DNA of 64,000 nt from Plantago elongata (lineage: Eukaryota; Streptophyta; Magnoliopsida; Lamiales; Plantaginaceae), in assembly GCA_036897095.1 (NCBI GenBank), contig JAYMSP010000083.1, forward strand, positions 26,150-90,149, in the 5' to 3' direction. Positions 21,984-32,560 of the stretch are shown here, piece by piece; position 1 is the first letter of the stretch; each line of letters starts with the position of its first letter. Below the pieces are notes generated by a model. The model did no database searches and had not been told where the DNA came from. It was given only the letters and a program-made list of their open reading frames with translations. The position numbers and the translations under genes are program-made.

Positions 21984-24785
21984 ATGGATTTTGGCCTTGT
22001 GGGTTTGGATACTAACTTGAACTCTGAGACTAACACCCATAAAAGATATGGATCTGGATATGGTAATCAAGAAAGGAGTACTGTAAATGGGGATGATTTG
22101 AGGGAGTTTAAAGTGGCAAAGATTGCATCTTGTGCTGAAGCAATGGCTAAACAGAGATCCAGTGATGATATTCGTCACCAAATGCTGAGCTTTTCCTCGC
22201 CTAATAACTCAGCATTGCCGTATTATCACCCCATGTCAGCTGCAGTTAGCAAGAGCACAGGTTAGCTTATTTTGCATAGTAGCTGTTTGTTCATATGTGT
22301 CACTGAGTGGTTCTTTTTTCAATAAGAGCACTTGCATGAACCAGAGCTTTTCAATGGTTCATTCTTATCTGGTTTTGTCTTTTTGTACGCTCTCATGTCT
22401 CATTGTCCATTGTCAAAATAAGAAGGGATGTGATGGTTTTTTCTTGTATTCAGTTTTTTCTGGTACTAAGCTAGTTCTACATTTTTTCAGGTTAAAGAAG
22501 AGAATTAATAATTGTTTAAAATGGATTCTTGGTTATTTAGTTAGTGTTGATTGCACCTTTTTTGTTATATTCCAAGATGACTTTTTTTGTCATTATTTCC
22601 CAGTTAGTCACAACATTATGGATTTGGGAATTTAAGACATCATTTACTTCTGTTTGAGATGTCTAATCTTGGAAATGAACATAAGTTGATTGATTGATTA
22701 CCTTAAACATTGGAACTTTCTTTTCCTTTTTTTTCCTTTTAATTTTCTTAATCAGCACTCACCTTTCCAACTATTTTTTTGTGTGTTACAGGGTATGGTT
22801 CAGCAGGGATAAATGCTGCCACGGTGCATGGGTTACTTGGATTCAGAGGTCCCTTTACTTCATCACAATATATGGAACTGGAACACCAAGCATTGATCTA
22901 CAAATACATTGATGCAAATGTTCCAATACCTTCCTATCTTTTGAACCCCATCAGAAAGGCTCTGGAGTCTGCTGGTTTCATCGGCTTTTCGGGCCTTAGA
23001 CCCAATCCCTGTGAGTTATTTTCTCCTGGTTTTGTGTTTGCTCCAGTAGCGCTTATTTTCTCCTTGGGTTTATGACATACTAATTTAAAAATAATAATAA
23101 AGCAAGTTCTTGTTTTTTAATTAGCATGTAGTGTAAAAGCTAGCTTTAAAAGCACACTTATGGCTTTAAGAGCAGTTAACTGCTTTGAATATGAAGTATA
23201 GTACTATGAAGCACTTTTTTTGAAAACTGTATAGTATGATTAATGGAGCTGTTTATTTGAGCAATTACAGTAAAAAAATTCTTACAGTTACAAGTTTCTG
23301 TTACTCCTTTAGTATATGATAATATCAGATGTTTAGGCCTTAAAGTATCAACTTGAGAGAGAATGTATGTGAACTATAAATTTAAACCAATTACTTTGAT
23401 TGACAGTGGGATGGGGTGGTTTCCACCTGGGATATTCCAATTCCGATCCTGAACCCGGAAGATGTCGTAGGACAGACGGAAAGAAATGGCGGTGCTCTAG
23501 AGACGCAGTTGCTGATCAGAAATACTGTGAACGTCATATGAATAGAGGCCGTCATCGTTCAAGAAAGCCTGTGGAAGGCCAATCTGGCCATTCCGCCTCC
23601 GCACTCACCACAACTAGCGTCAAGTCAAATATTCTGGCTTCATCTAAGTTAGCGTCCGTGGTGCCTGCAGGCGGTGATGCCAATAGCCCCGGCCTCTCTC
23701 ACCAACAACTCAATAACTTTCATCATGGTCACAGTAACCATGTATCTGGATTGCCAAATGTAAACAGGTAAATAAGTTCTTCCGAGTTTCGGCGGTCTCA
23801 AACCAGCATCATACATAAGCAAACCAAAATATAAGCATAAGCATAAGCCTATTTGCTCGGTTTCTGGTCTAATGTACAATGTGTTAATACCTCGTTTGCA
23901 CCTTATGCAAGCTGCTAATGTGCTACTTGTTCCTGTAAGTTGTTTCTAACACTCGTTCCTTCTGGTCACAGAAACAAGGCAAGTTCAGACGGGGGTTATC
24001 GAGACACTACAGTTCTGTCCATGAATTCACCAACTATAGGCCTCAATGGCAATAGATATTCCATTTCCAAAGAGAATACTTATGACCAAGAGACCAGTCA
24101 CCCAGAATTTGGATTAGTTTGTTCAGATGCATTGCTCAATCCTTTGAATAGAAGCTCGTCATTCGTCAATGCCAGAAGTTATGCGGCAAACGAAAATCTC
24201 AATGATAATCGAAATGGATCTCACCATCCGCTGCGACAGTTCATGGACGAGTGGCCCAAAAGCCAGTCGGAAAGCACGGTTATCTCTTGGCCCGAGATCA
24301 GCACACATCAAGAGAGGACTCAACTGTCGATTTCCATTCCAATGGTGACTTCCGACTTCATGTCTTCCACTTCATCTCCCACAAACGAAAAACTACCAAC
24401 CTCCCCTCTTAGATTGTCTCGGGAATTCGAAGCTACCAAAATGGGACTTGGTGTGGGTCCCATATTCAGCGATCAGAGGCAAAGCCGGACCATTTCATGG
24501 GAACCGTCAATGGGAGGACCCCTGGGAGAAGTTATACACCCCACGAATAACGAGTGTAAGCAGACCAAAGCGCTAAACCTTATGGAGAGCTGGGATAATA
24601 GTCCTCGTCTAGCTGTTTCTTCCCCTACCGGAGTCTTACAGAGGTGCGCATTTGGGTCGGTTTCAAATAGTAGCGCGGGAAGTAGCCCCAGGGCGGAGAG
24701 TAGCAGGACACTAGATGGGGCTAGCCTTTGCAATGGACTCATCATTGGTACTGGCTTGATGCACCCATCTTTACCTGCACTGTGA
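21984..24785 (+). CDS. GRF: GROWTH-REGULATING FACTOR transcription factor
   Basis: GRFs are plant nuclear transcription factors that work with GIF co-activators to promote cell proliferation in young leaves and other organs. Four exons join in phase: 21984-22260, 22792-23010, 23407-23767, 23972-24785, giving 556 residues with AG/GT borders at each intron. The QLQ domain that binds GIF is at about 113-149 (Q118-x3-L122-x2-Q125). The WRC domain at about 179-222 has the zinc pattern C185-x9-C195-x10-C206-x2-H209 plus a basic nuclear signal. C-terminal motifs are FFD-like FMDEWP (376-381), TQL (402-404) and GGPL (467-470), as in the longer GRFs of the GRF1-4 type. A miR396 site lies at the end of the WRC coding region. 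The ATG at 21984 is the first in frame. No defect is seen. The exact paralogue number cannot be assigned. Confidence 0.95.
23556..23576 (+). promoter_or_regulatory. miR396 target site in the GRF exon 3
   Basis: CGTTCAAGAAAGCCTGTGGA plus a final A, just after the WRC zinc pattern, is the conserved miR396-complementary sequence of plant GRF mRNAs. It keeps the extra base that bulges in the miRNA pairing of this family. miR396 pairing leads to cleavage and limits GRF expression in maturing tissue. Sequence seen directly; function taken from family knowledge. Confidence 0.95.
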
Positions 24786-25850
24786 AATTTATTTACTGCT
24801 TATGTAAGTTGTTATTTATTATTGTCTTGGTTTGGGGCTGTAATGTGGTTGAATTGTAGCATGATGAGACGCTTAACAGCTGATTGTAGTAGTAGTACTC
24901 AAGTAGGTGTGACTTAAAAGTTATGTGTATCCTTTGTTGCATGATAAGTCTTATGTTTGGTAGATTGTATCCATCAGTTTCTTCAAGGTTGGTGGTGAGG
25001 GGAGCATGTTGGTGGGTGGGGGTCTATTGAGGAGATGTGGCTTGTTTGGTAGGCTGGCATGTTTGTGTTAAAATCTTATGTGCCACTCCTATATGGGCCC
25101 GAAGTGAACAAGTAATCGAATTATATCATACCAATGACTGTTATATAATCGATAATTGCGAAACACTTTGCATCATTTGATCCTTAAAGAAACGGTGTTC
25201 TATTAACAGTCGACCATAACCGATATTTTGGTCGAAACATTTAAAGTAGTTGTTTTTAGATAAATGAATACCACTTGTAATTGAACCAAAATTAAAGGCA
25301 TCACCGTCTATTACTTTTACATACCTAAAAGTGTTCGGATTATTTGAAAATTGAGACAAGTTCCCTAGAGTTATAGATTGTTTTTACACTTTAAATTTAA
25401 GTTAGATTTGCCTAGACCAATTGATTTCAAGTTCACCATTCACCGGCAAAGTCCATAACTAAAGGCCATTTTGGTTGTCTTAACTATTTTTATACTGCCT
25501 ACCTACGACTACGAGTCATTGATCTCCATGTGAAAAGAAAAAAGAAGGATTGATAAGTCGTATGTTAAGTTACAATTGTGCTATGTCAAAAGAAAATGAA
25601 ATTGGAATTGGGCCTAAAAATGCATGGGCTGTCTGATATTTATAGGGGAAGGAAAGCCCAAATTTTACGATAAACCTAACGTTCCTTTTAGTGTATTCTC
25701 CCTACCCAGCAACAATAAACACTCATGACTTTCCAAAGGAAAAAGTGTGGGAAAGAATGAAAGATAGAGAAACTTTGATTTAACATTCTATGAAAATTTT
25801 AATAATTGTTCAATTGATAGTTCATACATAATATATAATATAGAGAAAAT
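24786..25850. other. GRF 3' region and intergenic DNA
   Basis: The first 300 bases are T/G-rich and look like a plant 3' UTR. The remainder has no recognised gene; the 72-codon minus-strand frame at 25141-25359 has no domain and is not called. Confidence 0.5.
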
Positions 25851-26045
25851 TACCTGTATAAGCCATTGAACAACAACTTTTACAAAAAATATAGTGTTAA
25901 ATAACTCTTACACATAAGTCCAATCTATTTTATGGGCGCCTAAATCAACAATTGACCGGATAAAAATACCCCTACAAAGTTGTCACGTCTTGTCGCCTCT
26001 CTTCAACTGCCATTTTCTATAATTCGAAAATCAATTTCATTTATA

Positions 26046-28200
26046 TCAATTCTTCTTCAACAAGCTTTCTCCCGATTTTCTATTGAATGACTTCGCATCA
26101 TTTGAGAACATCTCCCCATAACGTATCGGGGAAGAGTATGCAGTCATCCAATGATCCAATGGAACATATTCAATGAAACTCACTAGTGCATAAGAGCCTT
26201 CATCACGTCGGTGTTCAAGCTTTTCCTTCAACACAGAAACATTCACAGCATATGCACATTCACTCAGTCTGAAAACAAACCTCTCCCTCAGACCCTTAGC
26301 AATGCCCCTACTGCCAAACGAATCCATCAAGTTACGCTTAAGATGCTCAAGATAGTAAAAATGATGGGCTCTATCACCAAGAACAATTGGGATACCCTCG
26401 ATTAGGCCAGGAGCACGGTCAGAAATTATAGCAAGATGTTGATCGCCACTTACAACCTGGTTAAGATGCTCTAGAAACCATAGCCAACTTACATTGTTTA
26501 CAGACTCAACAATGGCAAATTAGAGAGGAAATATACCTAACAAAAACACAAAAAAAGATAGTTTCATGAGACCTAATGCTGATTCAAAGCAGCAAACATA
26601 GTAAAAACACTAGTTTCAAAGCAATTATAGCTAGTTTCAACACTACATTTAAAACAAGAAACAATAGTTTCAGGGCTAGTTTTCATAATTTCAAAAGGCT
26701 AATTTCATGGCGCATACATAGTAAAATCATTAGTTTCACATTTAGTTCCACTAGTTTCAGGTATATTATAGTTAGTTTCAAGGTTAACCTAGCTGGTTTC
26801 ACTAGTTTCAAGGCTATTCTAGCTAGTTTCAAAACAAGAACACTAGTTTCAAAGCTAGTTCAAGGACGCATAAAATAGCAAAAAAAAAAAAAACTTTCGT
26901 TTCGCAGTTAATTCAACTGGTTTCATGTATATTATAGCTAGTTTCATGCTTAACCTAGCTGGTTTTACTAGTTTCATGGCTATTCTAGCTAGTTTCAGCA
27001 TGTAATAAAAACTAGAAAAATGAAATGGGCAAAGCATTGTATACCATCATTTGCATCTTTTCGAGTTGCAACTAGCAAGCAACCCTTAAACCTGAATTTC
27101 AAATGAGAACCATCCACAAAAAAGAATCGGGTGGCAGTTGCAACCCCCAAAACAAATGAACAATCTCTCAAATTGATTAGTATTTTCATTCACAACCAAA
27201 TCAACAACACTACCGACATTTGTGCACCTCAACGCCTCTAACTACCAGTCAAGCTCATAAAAAGAAAGCTCATATTCACCATACACCTTATTACGAGCCT
27301 TCTCAAGTGCCCTATAAGCCTTGTTGTACGACACTTCAATAGCATAAAAGTCCCATAAAAACTTCTTTACCTCATTCGCACACGTACACTCGCACACTTA
27401 CACGCAGCAATGCTCATAGAATCCAAAATAAAATCGCACATCAAAGTCGTAGCCAAAAAATCACCCTTCTCAATCAAAGGTGAAGGAATACAGGTATGTT
27501 GATTAATCAACTCTTTGATGTAAAACCAATTGTTTGTTGCATATTGAATCCCGGTTACTGTCCGCCACAACCGAACAAAGCATGTTTGCTGCAAATATCT
27601 CTGATCTTTTGAGGAGTATTTTTCATAATTTTAAGATTGAAACCAATAACCATTGAGTACTTTGCCAAAGCAAGACGAAAGGTATGGGTCCCCCAGGAAA
27701 AAGCTTGGCCAACCTCCTTATTCTCCAAGTGCCAACCTAGTGATAACATTCTCCTCCCCCTTCCCTCCTGCAAACCACCGTACAACACTACGTAACCTAC
27801 ACCTTAAGTAAATGGAACGGAGTATGTACCTACAATACCATGTCCTGGAAATAGTCCAACATCTTAAACTACTTCACTCTGGACTGTAACTAGCGAACTC
27901 TCACTTAAAACACGGCGTGCCACCACCATACCACTACCACCAAGTATCAACCCTACCAGCAACACCGAAACTAGTTTCAGATCCACCAACCCTAGTTTCA
28001 GCGTGTTTAGAACCACTACCCTCCCCAATATACATTTTCTTACCATGTCGAATATTAATGGGATCAACATCCAAGCAATCATCTCCACCAACCACAATAT
28101 CCACATCCACAAACTTCAATCCATGAAGTTTGCACATCTCAATCATATTACTCAAGTCATCATCAGTAAAAATCAAATATATCTTCCGACCAACTGTCTA
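26046..28200 (-). pseudogene. MuDR-type transposase remnant
   Basis: On the minus strand, from 28176 down: an N-terminal acidic/PB1-adjacent-like region (28176-27864); 27788-27555 (MLSLGWHLENKEVGQAFSWG, resembling the segment before the DNA-binding domain); and 27594-27367 (NNWFYIKELINQHTCIPS, matching the F-x-IK-x2-x2-HxC region of the MuDR zinc-binding domain). The catalytic-domain start follows at about 27140-27045: FFVDGSHLKFRFKGCLLVAT, including the first DDE aspartate, then RKDANDGI. The last piece (26330-26046) fits the C-terminal MULE region (SFGSRGIAKGLRERF and onwards). Frameshifts and gaps separate the pieces, and the middle of the catalytic domain is missing or replaced by a repeat array, so it is non-functional. 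Confidence 0.75.
26590..26997. repeat. CTAGTTTCA repeat array within the MULE
   Basis: Roughly 15-20 copies of (A/G)CTAGTTTCA and variants (GCTGGTTTCA, TTAGTTTCA) are spaced 10-30 bases apart. A larger 77-bp direct repeat (26755-26831 and 26921-26997) contains several of them. Isolated copies recur near 27970 and 27992 in the same MULE. The array sits where the transposase catalytic domain should continue. Confidence 0.85.
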
Positions 28201-28620
28201 AAAAAACCTCGTCGAATCAAAATCATTCAATCGGAACTTTGAAACTGCATTTTCAACAAATCAAAAAAGGTAAAACGAGATCCGATACCAAAAGCATGAC
28301 TGAGACATTATTGGTTAACGAAACATTGAAATCCGTACTTTTGGTACGAAGATTAAGCAAAATCGAAAAAAAATTAATGAACAAACGAGAGAAGAAAATA
28401 GAGAAAAGAAAAATCAAGAGAGAAGAAAAAGCAAGATTGAAATGTCCATACTTACGGAATAATAATTGACGTGAACTATAAGCTAATGGGAAAGCAACGA
28501 GGGTATTTTAAGAAAGTCAATTATAAAAATTAGGGCTAAAAGATTAGATTGATTATAATTGTTATTTTTTTTAACAGATTTTAACTGTAATCTCATCACT
28601 TTATATATATAGAAAGTCGA

Positions 28621-29396
28621 ATTCTTCAACTTTTAACTGACTTTAACATTTAATTAGTGAACTATCGAATAGGGAAAGATAATCGCATCAGTAAGTGACT
28701 AATTCAACGTTTACAACCATTTGAATAATTGATCCAACTACGACAGTTAGCTGAATTTAACTAAAATTTCATGTAGAAAAGTTTTACTATAAACTTTTGT
28801 TAAACATTTACATGTACGGTTCAAAATTAGTGTGTACATAAAATTTGATAAAAAGAAAGTCAAAACAAGATAGAAATGAGTATAATTTATATACAAAAGT
28901 GAAAAATGTGTTAGTGCCGTTGGTCGTTGGGCTCAAATAGATTTCTTTTTAAATTATTGATTAAATTATGTGAAACAACTAAATTATTATTACTTGTTTT
29001 ATTAAGGAGTTTTGGAGAAATACACTTCATCGTGAAAAAATCAAAATAATGGGAATTCAATCACTCTAACTCGTTTTTTAACTCTATGCAATTATCTATG
29101 CTAATACTTTATTCTTGAATTTATATTAAAAGTCATTAATTATTTATAACAAAATCACATACATATTTTAAATATATCACTTGTAAATAAAAAAAGTATA
29201 TCACCAATTAAATGAAAAAAAATTACAATATTTGAAATTTAAAACTTACAAAAGTAATATTGAAAATTACAACAATCAATCTACTACATATAAATTCTAA
29301 TTATCATACCTAAAAAACTCACGCACTTTCTTCCAGAGCTAATTTTCACCATCTTTTAAATATAAGCATCAAATACGTGACAATCGTCTATTAAGA
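28621..29396. other. AT-rich intergenic DNA, no gene seen
   Basis: No coding signal, inverted repeat or known element is visible. Confidence 0.5.
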
Positions 29397-29517
29397 GTTA
29401 AGTTTTTGGATCATATCAAAGGTTTTTTAAGAGAGGACTTCCTTGGCTTTTTTAAGTGTTATGTTTTTGGAACATGTCAGAGGTTTTTAAGAGAGGACTT
29501 CCTTGACTTTTCCTTTT
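29397..29517. repeat. tandem duplication, about 61 bp x 2
   Basis: Unit 29397-29457 is followed by a diverged copy at 29458-29517. Both contain AAGAGAGGACTTCCTTG. Confidence 0.9.
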
Positions 29518-29575
29518 GCCTTATCTCTGCTTATAGGCCGCCGAAATGTTACTTCCAGTTGGTTGCAAAGACTCT

Positions 29576-29717
29576 TTAAGTGATTGCACCAGAGAGGTAG
29601 TCAACCACCATATTCTCTATGGTTGTTTGGCCATTTGGAGTTTTTTGAACTTCAACATCGGTACCAATGATGTACTCACATCTAGTGAAGTTTTCTGGGT
29701 CGGGTTCTTTACGGGAA
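29576..29717 (-). pseudogene. exon-like remnant of unknown gene
   Basis: On the minus strand a frame without stops reads RKEPDPENFTRCEYIIGTD, then VEVQKTPNGQTTIENMVVDY, then LSGAIT and a TAA. Its non-repetitive amino-acid composition is unlike the surrounding DNA, and an AG precedes it at about 29718. I do not recognise the family. There is no start codon and no neighbouring exon, so it may be a captured or degenerate exon. It is equally possible that it is a chance frame. Confidence 0.25.
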
Positions 29718-29781
29718 CTTAGAAAATTAAAATTGTTGGATGTTTAAATCAATTATAGAGGACATTGGACCAAAAATAGTA

Positions 29782-30028
29782 CTCCCTCTCTTATTTTCTA
29801 ATTCAACTTCTCGTATTTCTTTTTGAACCGTTCCTGATTTAAATTCTTATTTATATATTTAAAAATATTTGAACTCCACAACCCATTCTAATAATCTATA
29901 TTGACCCATGTAAATTTATGACACTTTATCTCCACAATTACTTTTAATAAACACACATTGATTAATTACATTGCGTTTAAACCCCTTGTCTAGTCTCTTA
30001 AGTCTTAAATTAGAAACTGAGAGAGCAC
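29782..30028. mobile_element. Stowaway-like MITE, about 247 bp
   Basis: CTCCCTCTCTTATTTTCTAA after TA (29780-29781) is mirrored by TTAGAAACTGAGAGAGCAC at about 30010-30028. The interior has the usual Stowaway order. The right TA is not preserved. Confidence 0.65.
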
Positions 30029-30302
30029 CAGTTAGCATCAAAATGTGACATTTGAATAAATTCTATAAATTGATAAATTAAAATAAGAAACTAGAAAAAA
30101 TGGAAACATGCTGGAAATGCAACAGCACCAACAAAGACCCTGTTCCTAAGGTTGAACTTATAAGTTGAAACTCTTTTCCAGCTTAATGTAGTTTATGTTT
30201 TACTTTAAAAAAAAAAAAAAAAGTCTCTGAGCAACAGTAATCGGAACCAACAATTACATGCTGTAAAATTACTAGCCATTAGCCAAACGGCAAGTTGCTT
30301 CT

Positions 30303-30362
30303 TTTTTATAGTATTTTATCTAAAGTTTATTTTTTATAGTATTTTATCTAAAGTTTATTTTT
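30303..30362. repeat. tandem duplication, 29 bp x 2
   Basis: TTTTTTATAGTATTTTATCT followed by AAAGTTTA occurs twice in direct succession, with no difference that I can see. Confidence 0.9.
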
Positions 30363-30468
30363 TAAGTTCATTTTAATTCTTTAAATTTTCCTACAAATAC
30401 ACAATTCCGTCTCCATAATTACAAATTTCAAACACTTCAACCTTTTTTAAAACTTCTAACACATCCAA

Positions 30469-30684
30469 ATGACTTGGTACAAGCACCCTTCTGAAATTGA
30501 TAAAATGATGGAGTTGCTTCTCGAAGAAAAGCTCATGGAAAAGATCATAGAACGTATGGAAGAAGAAAAAAGGGAGTCACACCGACGTCAACATGCTGGA
30601 AAAGAAATAAAGCGTTTCAAGAAACAACAGATAGTCATCTTGAAATGGAACCCAAAGGGAGAGGTGCTTCTAATCATCATCTAA
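30469..30684 (+). CDS. small charged ORF, 71 codons, unknown
   Basis: The frame starts MTWYKHPSEIDKMMELLLEE and continues with a strongly charged, Glu/Lys/Arg-rich helix with leucines at heptad-like spacing (residues about 8-45), ending in a hydrophobic tail before TAA. The upstream 100 bases are AC-rich and look leader-like. It could be a short peptide gene, the first exon of a longer gene, or a fragment of a domesticated transposase. No domain is recognised. Neighbours are a Stowaway MITE (5') and a snoRNA locus (3', opposite strand). Confidence 0.35.
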   Translation: MTWYKHPSEIDKMMELLLEEKLMEKIIERMEEEKRESHRRQHAGKEIKRFKKQQIVILKWNPKGEVLLIII

Positions 30685-31380
30685 TTTCCAGCACTAATCT
30701 ATGATAATGCACAACTCCATTGACAGAAATTTTATTCCAGTATGATGTTTTTAACTTCATGCTCTGCATATTTACCAACCAGGTATTTGAAGTTTTGCTA
30801 GAATAATGAGGTAGGCTAAGCAATGAGTGGCAAGTGATGTTTCTATTTTTATGTTTGTTAATGATGAACGAATATATGTATTCCAGTCAAGTCTTGCACA
30901 TTTAAACAGATACTGCACAAAGGCTTAACTTAACAATAAGCTAGAACAAAGGGAGTTTAGTGACTCTAGTATGAGACTCTAAGTGACTGTTTGGTAACCC
31001 AAACCCAATTCAATTGACCTTTTTGTAAACAAAACTGACAACAATTCAAATTGCATACCAATCAGCCGAAGGATTTAAAGAAAACCAGAACGCAACGAAA
31101 AGCTAAATATGCAAGAACAGCCCAAATGACACTCTTAAGCCAGAACCGTAATCTAAAGAACTGATTGATTCAAGGAAAATAACTTCAATCCACATTTAAC
31201 TCAACAATATGATTGTGGCATACGCAAGCAAAGCACAGTAAATTCAACAATTGAGCTAATACTTTTTTTGTTTTTTAAACGGCAAAAGTGACATGAACCA
31301 ACTCAGGTTGGAGGGAAGCGTATTACAAATTAAGACGCGATTCATTGTCACAATTGAGCTTATACAATATAATGAATGAG
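30685..31380. other. intergenic DNA and 3' flank of snoRNA locus
   Basis: No gene was recognised. A T-rich tract at 31263-31278 followed by AACTCAGGTTGGAGGGAAGC (31299-31318) may be the tail of a minus-strand retroposon, with no body visible. Confidence 0.35.
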
Positions 31381-31466
31381 GGGTAGCTCATATTCTATGG
31401 GTGTAAAGAGTCTATCATGCCATGTTTAGCATTCAGTACGAGGAATTTTTATAATCATCGCTACCC
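31381..31466 (-). ncRNA. box C/D snoRNA-like RNA, copy 1
   Basis: On the minus strand the 86-nt sequence opens with GGGTAGC and closes with GCTACCC, a perfect 7-bp terminal stem as in box C/D snoRNAs. The C box ATGATTA (31458-31452, one change from RTGATGA) directly follows the stem; D' CTGA is at 31436-31433; a C'-like ATGATAG follows; and a D-like ATGA (31391-31388) directly precedes the closing stem. The 12 nt before the D box are complementary to ATTCTATGGGTG of plant 18S rRNA, and 10 nt ending one base before D' are complementary to ACGAGGAATT of 18S rRNA. By the +5 rule these would guide methylation of a U and an A in 18S. The non-canonical D box is the weak point. A related copy is 0.9 kb upstream. 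Confidence 0.68.
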
Positions 31467-32268
31467 AACTCACTGAAAACAGGAATGAACATAGGTGCTC
31501 TGCTTTGTACTGATCTTTGCTTATATGAATGCAATCCCTTAACTTAAATAAATTTACAAAAAAAAAAAAAAGGAATGAGCAAAGCAATCAAGATATACTT
31601 GGACTTCTATTTGCAGAGTGATTTGAATACCACATCAAAATGGAGAAGAATAATAGAAAAAATTTGGAAGTAAGCGTAACCCAAATTCGTAGCAAAGAAA
31701 TTTAGGCTTTAAATACCACCATATCTTTATATTAGGAGAGGTCATAAAAAATAGCAGAGAAATATATTCTAAGCCATTTTTCAAAAATGCCAACTCCTTT
31801 CAATGAAACTTTAACTCTTGGAAAGATTTTCATGCGGCAGAGTGTCTAAAACCATTTGAACTTTATTATTAGACAAATATTTCTAATTCAAGAGAGTTAA
31901 CTCCTGTAACATGTAACATAAGTATAGAGACTGAAACTCAATTCATCAGAACGACTTGAAGTATTGATAAATTGAAGACATTACATTAGCACAAAGATTG
32001 CAATTATCAGAATTCGTTAGCAGAAAAATCATACAGAAAATGCTATTCAAGTAATCTAACGGGATAGAAAAATGACAAATTTTTAGCCAAAACTACTCCA
32101 CCCACCAGGATTCAGAAGAAAATCATGATCATCAACACAAATTACGGGCTTGGATAGTATGACACAAGAAAAACAGCGGATACAACCGAGCAAGCAACTG
32201 AAATAAGGTAGCAGAATCAAAAAAAAAAAATCACCATGTAGAAAAAATGAAAGCTTTTTCAAATGAGA
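31467..32268. other. spacer between the two snoRNA copies
   Basis: About 800 bases without an open frame of note. I searched both strands by eye for other C/D box pairs and found none convincing. It may be an intron or spacer of the same precursor. Confidence 0.4.
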
Positions 32269-32355
32269 GGTAGCTCATATTCTATGGGTGTAAAGTGTCT
32301 GTCATGCCGTGAATACAGCATTCAGTACGAGGAATTTTTATAATCACCGCTACCC
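32269..32355 (-). ncRNA. box C/D snoRNA-like RNA, copy 2
   Basis: A second copy of the snoRNA-like sequence on the same strand. The terminal stem GGTAGC/GCTACC, C box (GTGATTA, 32347-32341), D' CTGA (32325-32322), D-like ATGA (32278-32275), the 12-nt antisense element (32279-32290) and the 10-nt antisense element (32327-32336) are all kept. The stretch between D' and C' differs from copy 1. Conservation of exactly the pairing elements and boxes is what selection on a guide RNA would leave. It is closest to the predicted promoter. Confidence 0.68.
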
Positions 32356-32504
32356 ATTTCATAGATACAGATCAAAACACGATTGCACGAAAGGAAAAAA
32401 AGAAACAGCTCCACACTTTGAGATCCAATCGAGCAAATAAATCAAGAAAAATGAAGTTCGATAGCAGAGAACTTGGCGAGGTATATTGAAGGAGGCGGCG
32501 ATTT

Positions 32505-32560
32505 GTGTTGTTATATAGACACTGGAAGGAAATTAGGAGGCGCTTCTCCAAACCCTAGCC
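32505..32560 (-). promoter_or_regulatory. promoter of the snoRNA locus: TATA box and telo-box
   Basis: On the minus strand CTATATAA (32518-32511) is a TATA box, with start of transcription expected near 32485. AAACCCTA (plus strand, 32550-32557) is a telo-box, a motif enriched in promoters of plant ribosomal-protein and snoRNA genes. Both lie upstream of two snoRNA copies oriented away from them, so one dicistronic or host transcript is plausible. Confidence 0.5.

Larger units (their letters stand above)
25855..28620 (-). mobile_element. Mutator-like element (MULE), decayed autonomous type
   Basis: Both ends carry related AT-rich stretches in inverted orientation. On the left (about 25918-25975) the order is AATCTATTTTATGGGCGCCT, then CAACAATTGACC, then ATAAAAATACCCC. 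On the right, read on the minus strand (about 28565-28495), it is AATCTAATCTTTTAGCCCTA, then TATAATTGAC, then TTAAAATACCC. This fits the long degenerate terminal inverted repeats of MULEs. Between them on the minus strand lie MuDR-type transposase fragments. The exact ends and the 9-bp target duplication were not determined. Confidence 0.7.

Noticed and set aside
24473-24745. 90-codon minus-strand frame opposite GRF exon 4
   Set aside because: Antisense shadow of the GRF coding sequence with no independent support.
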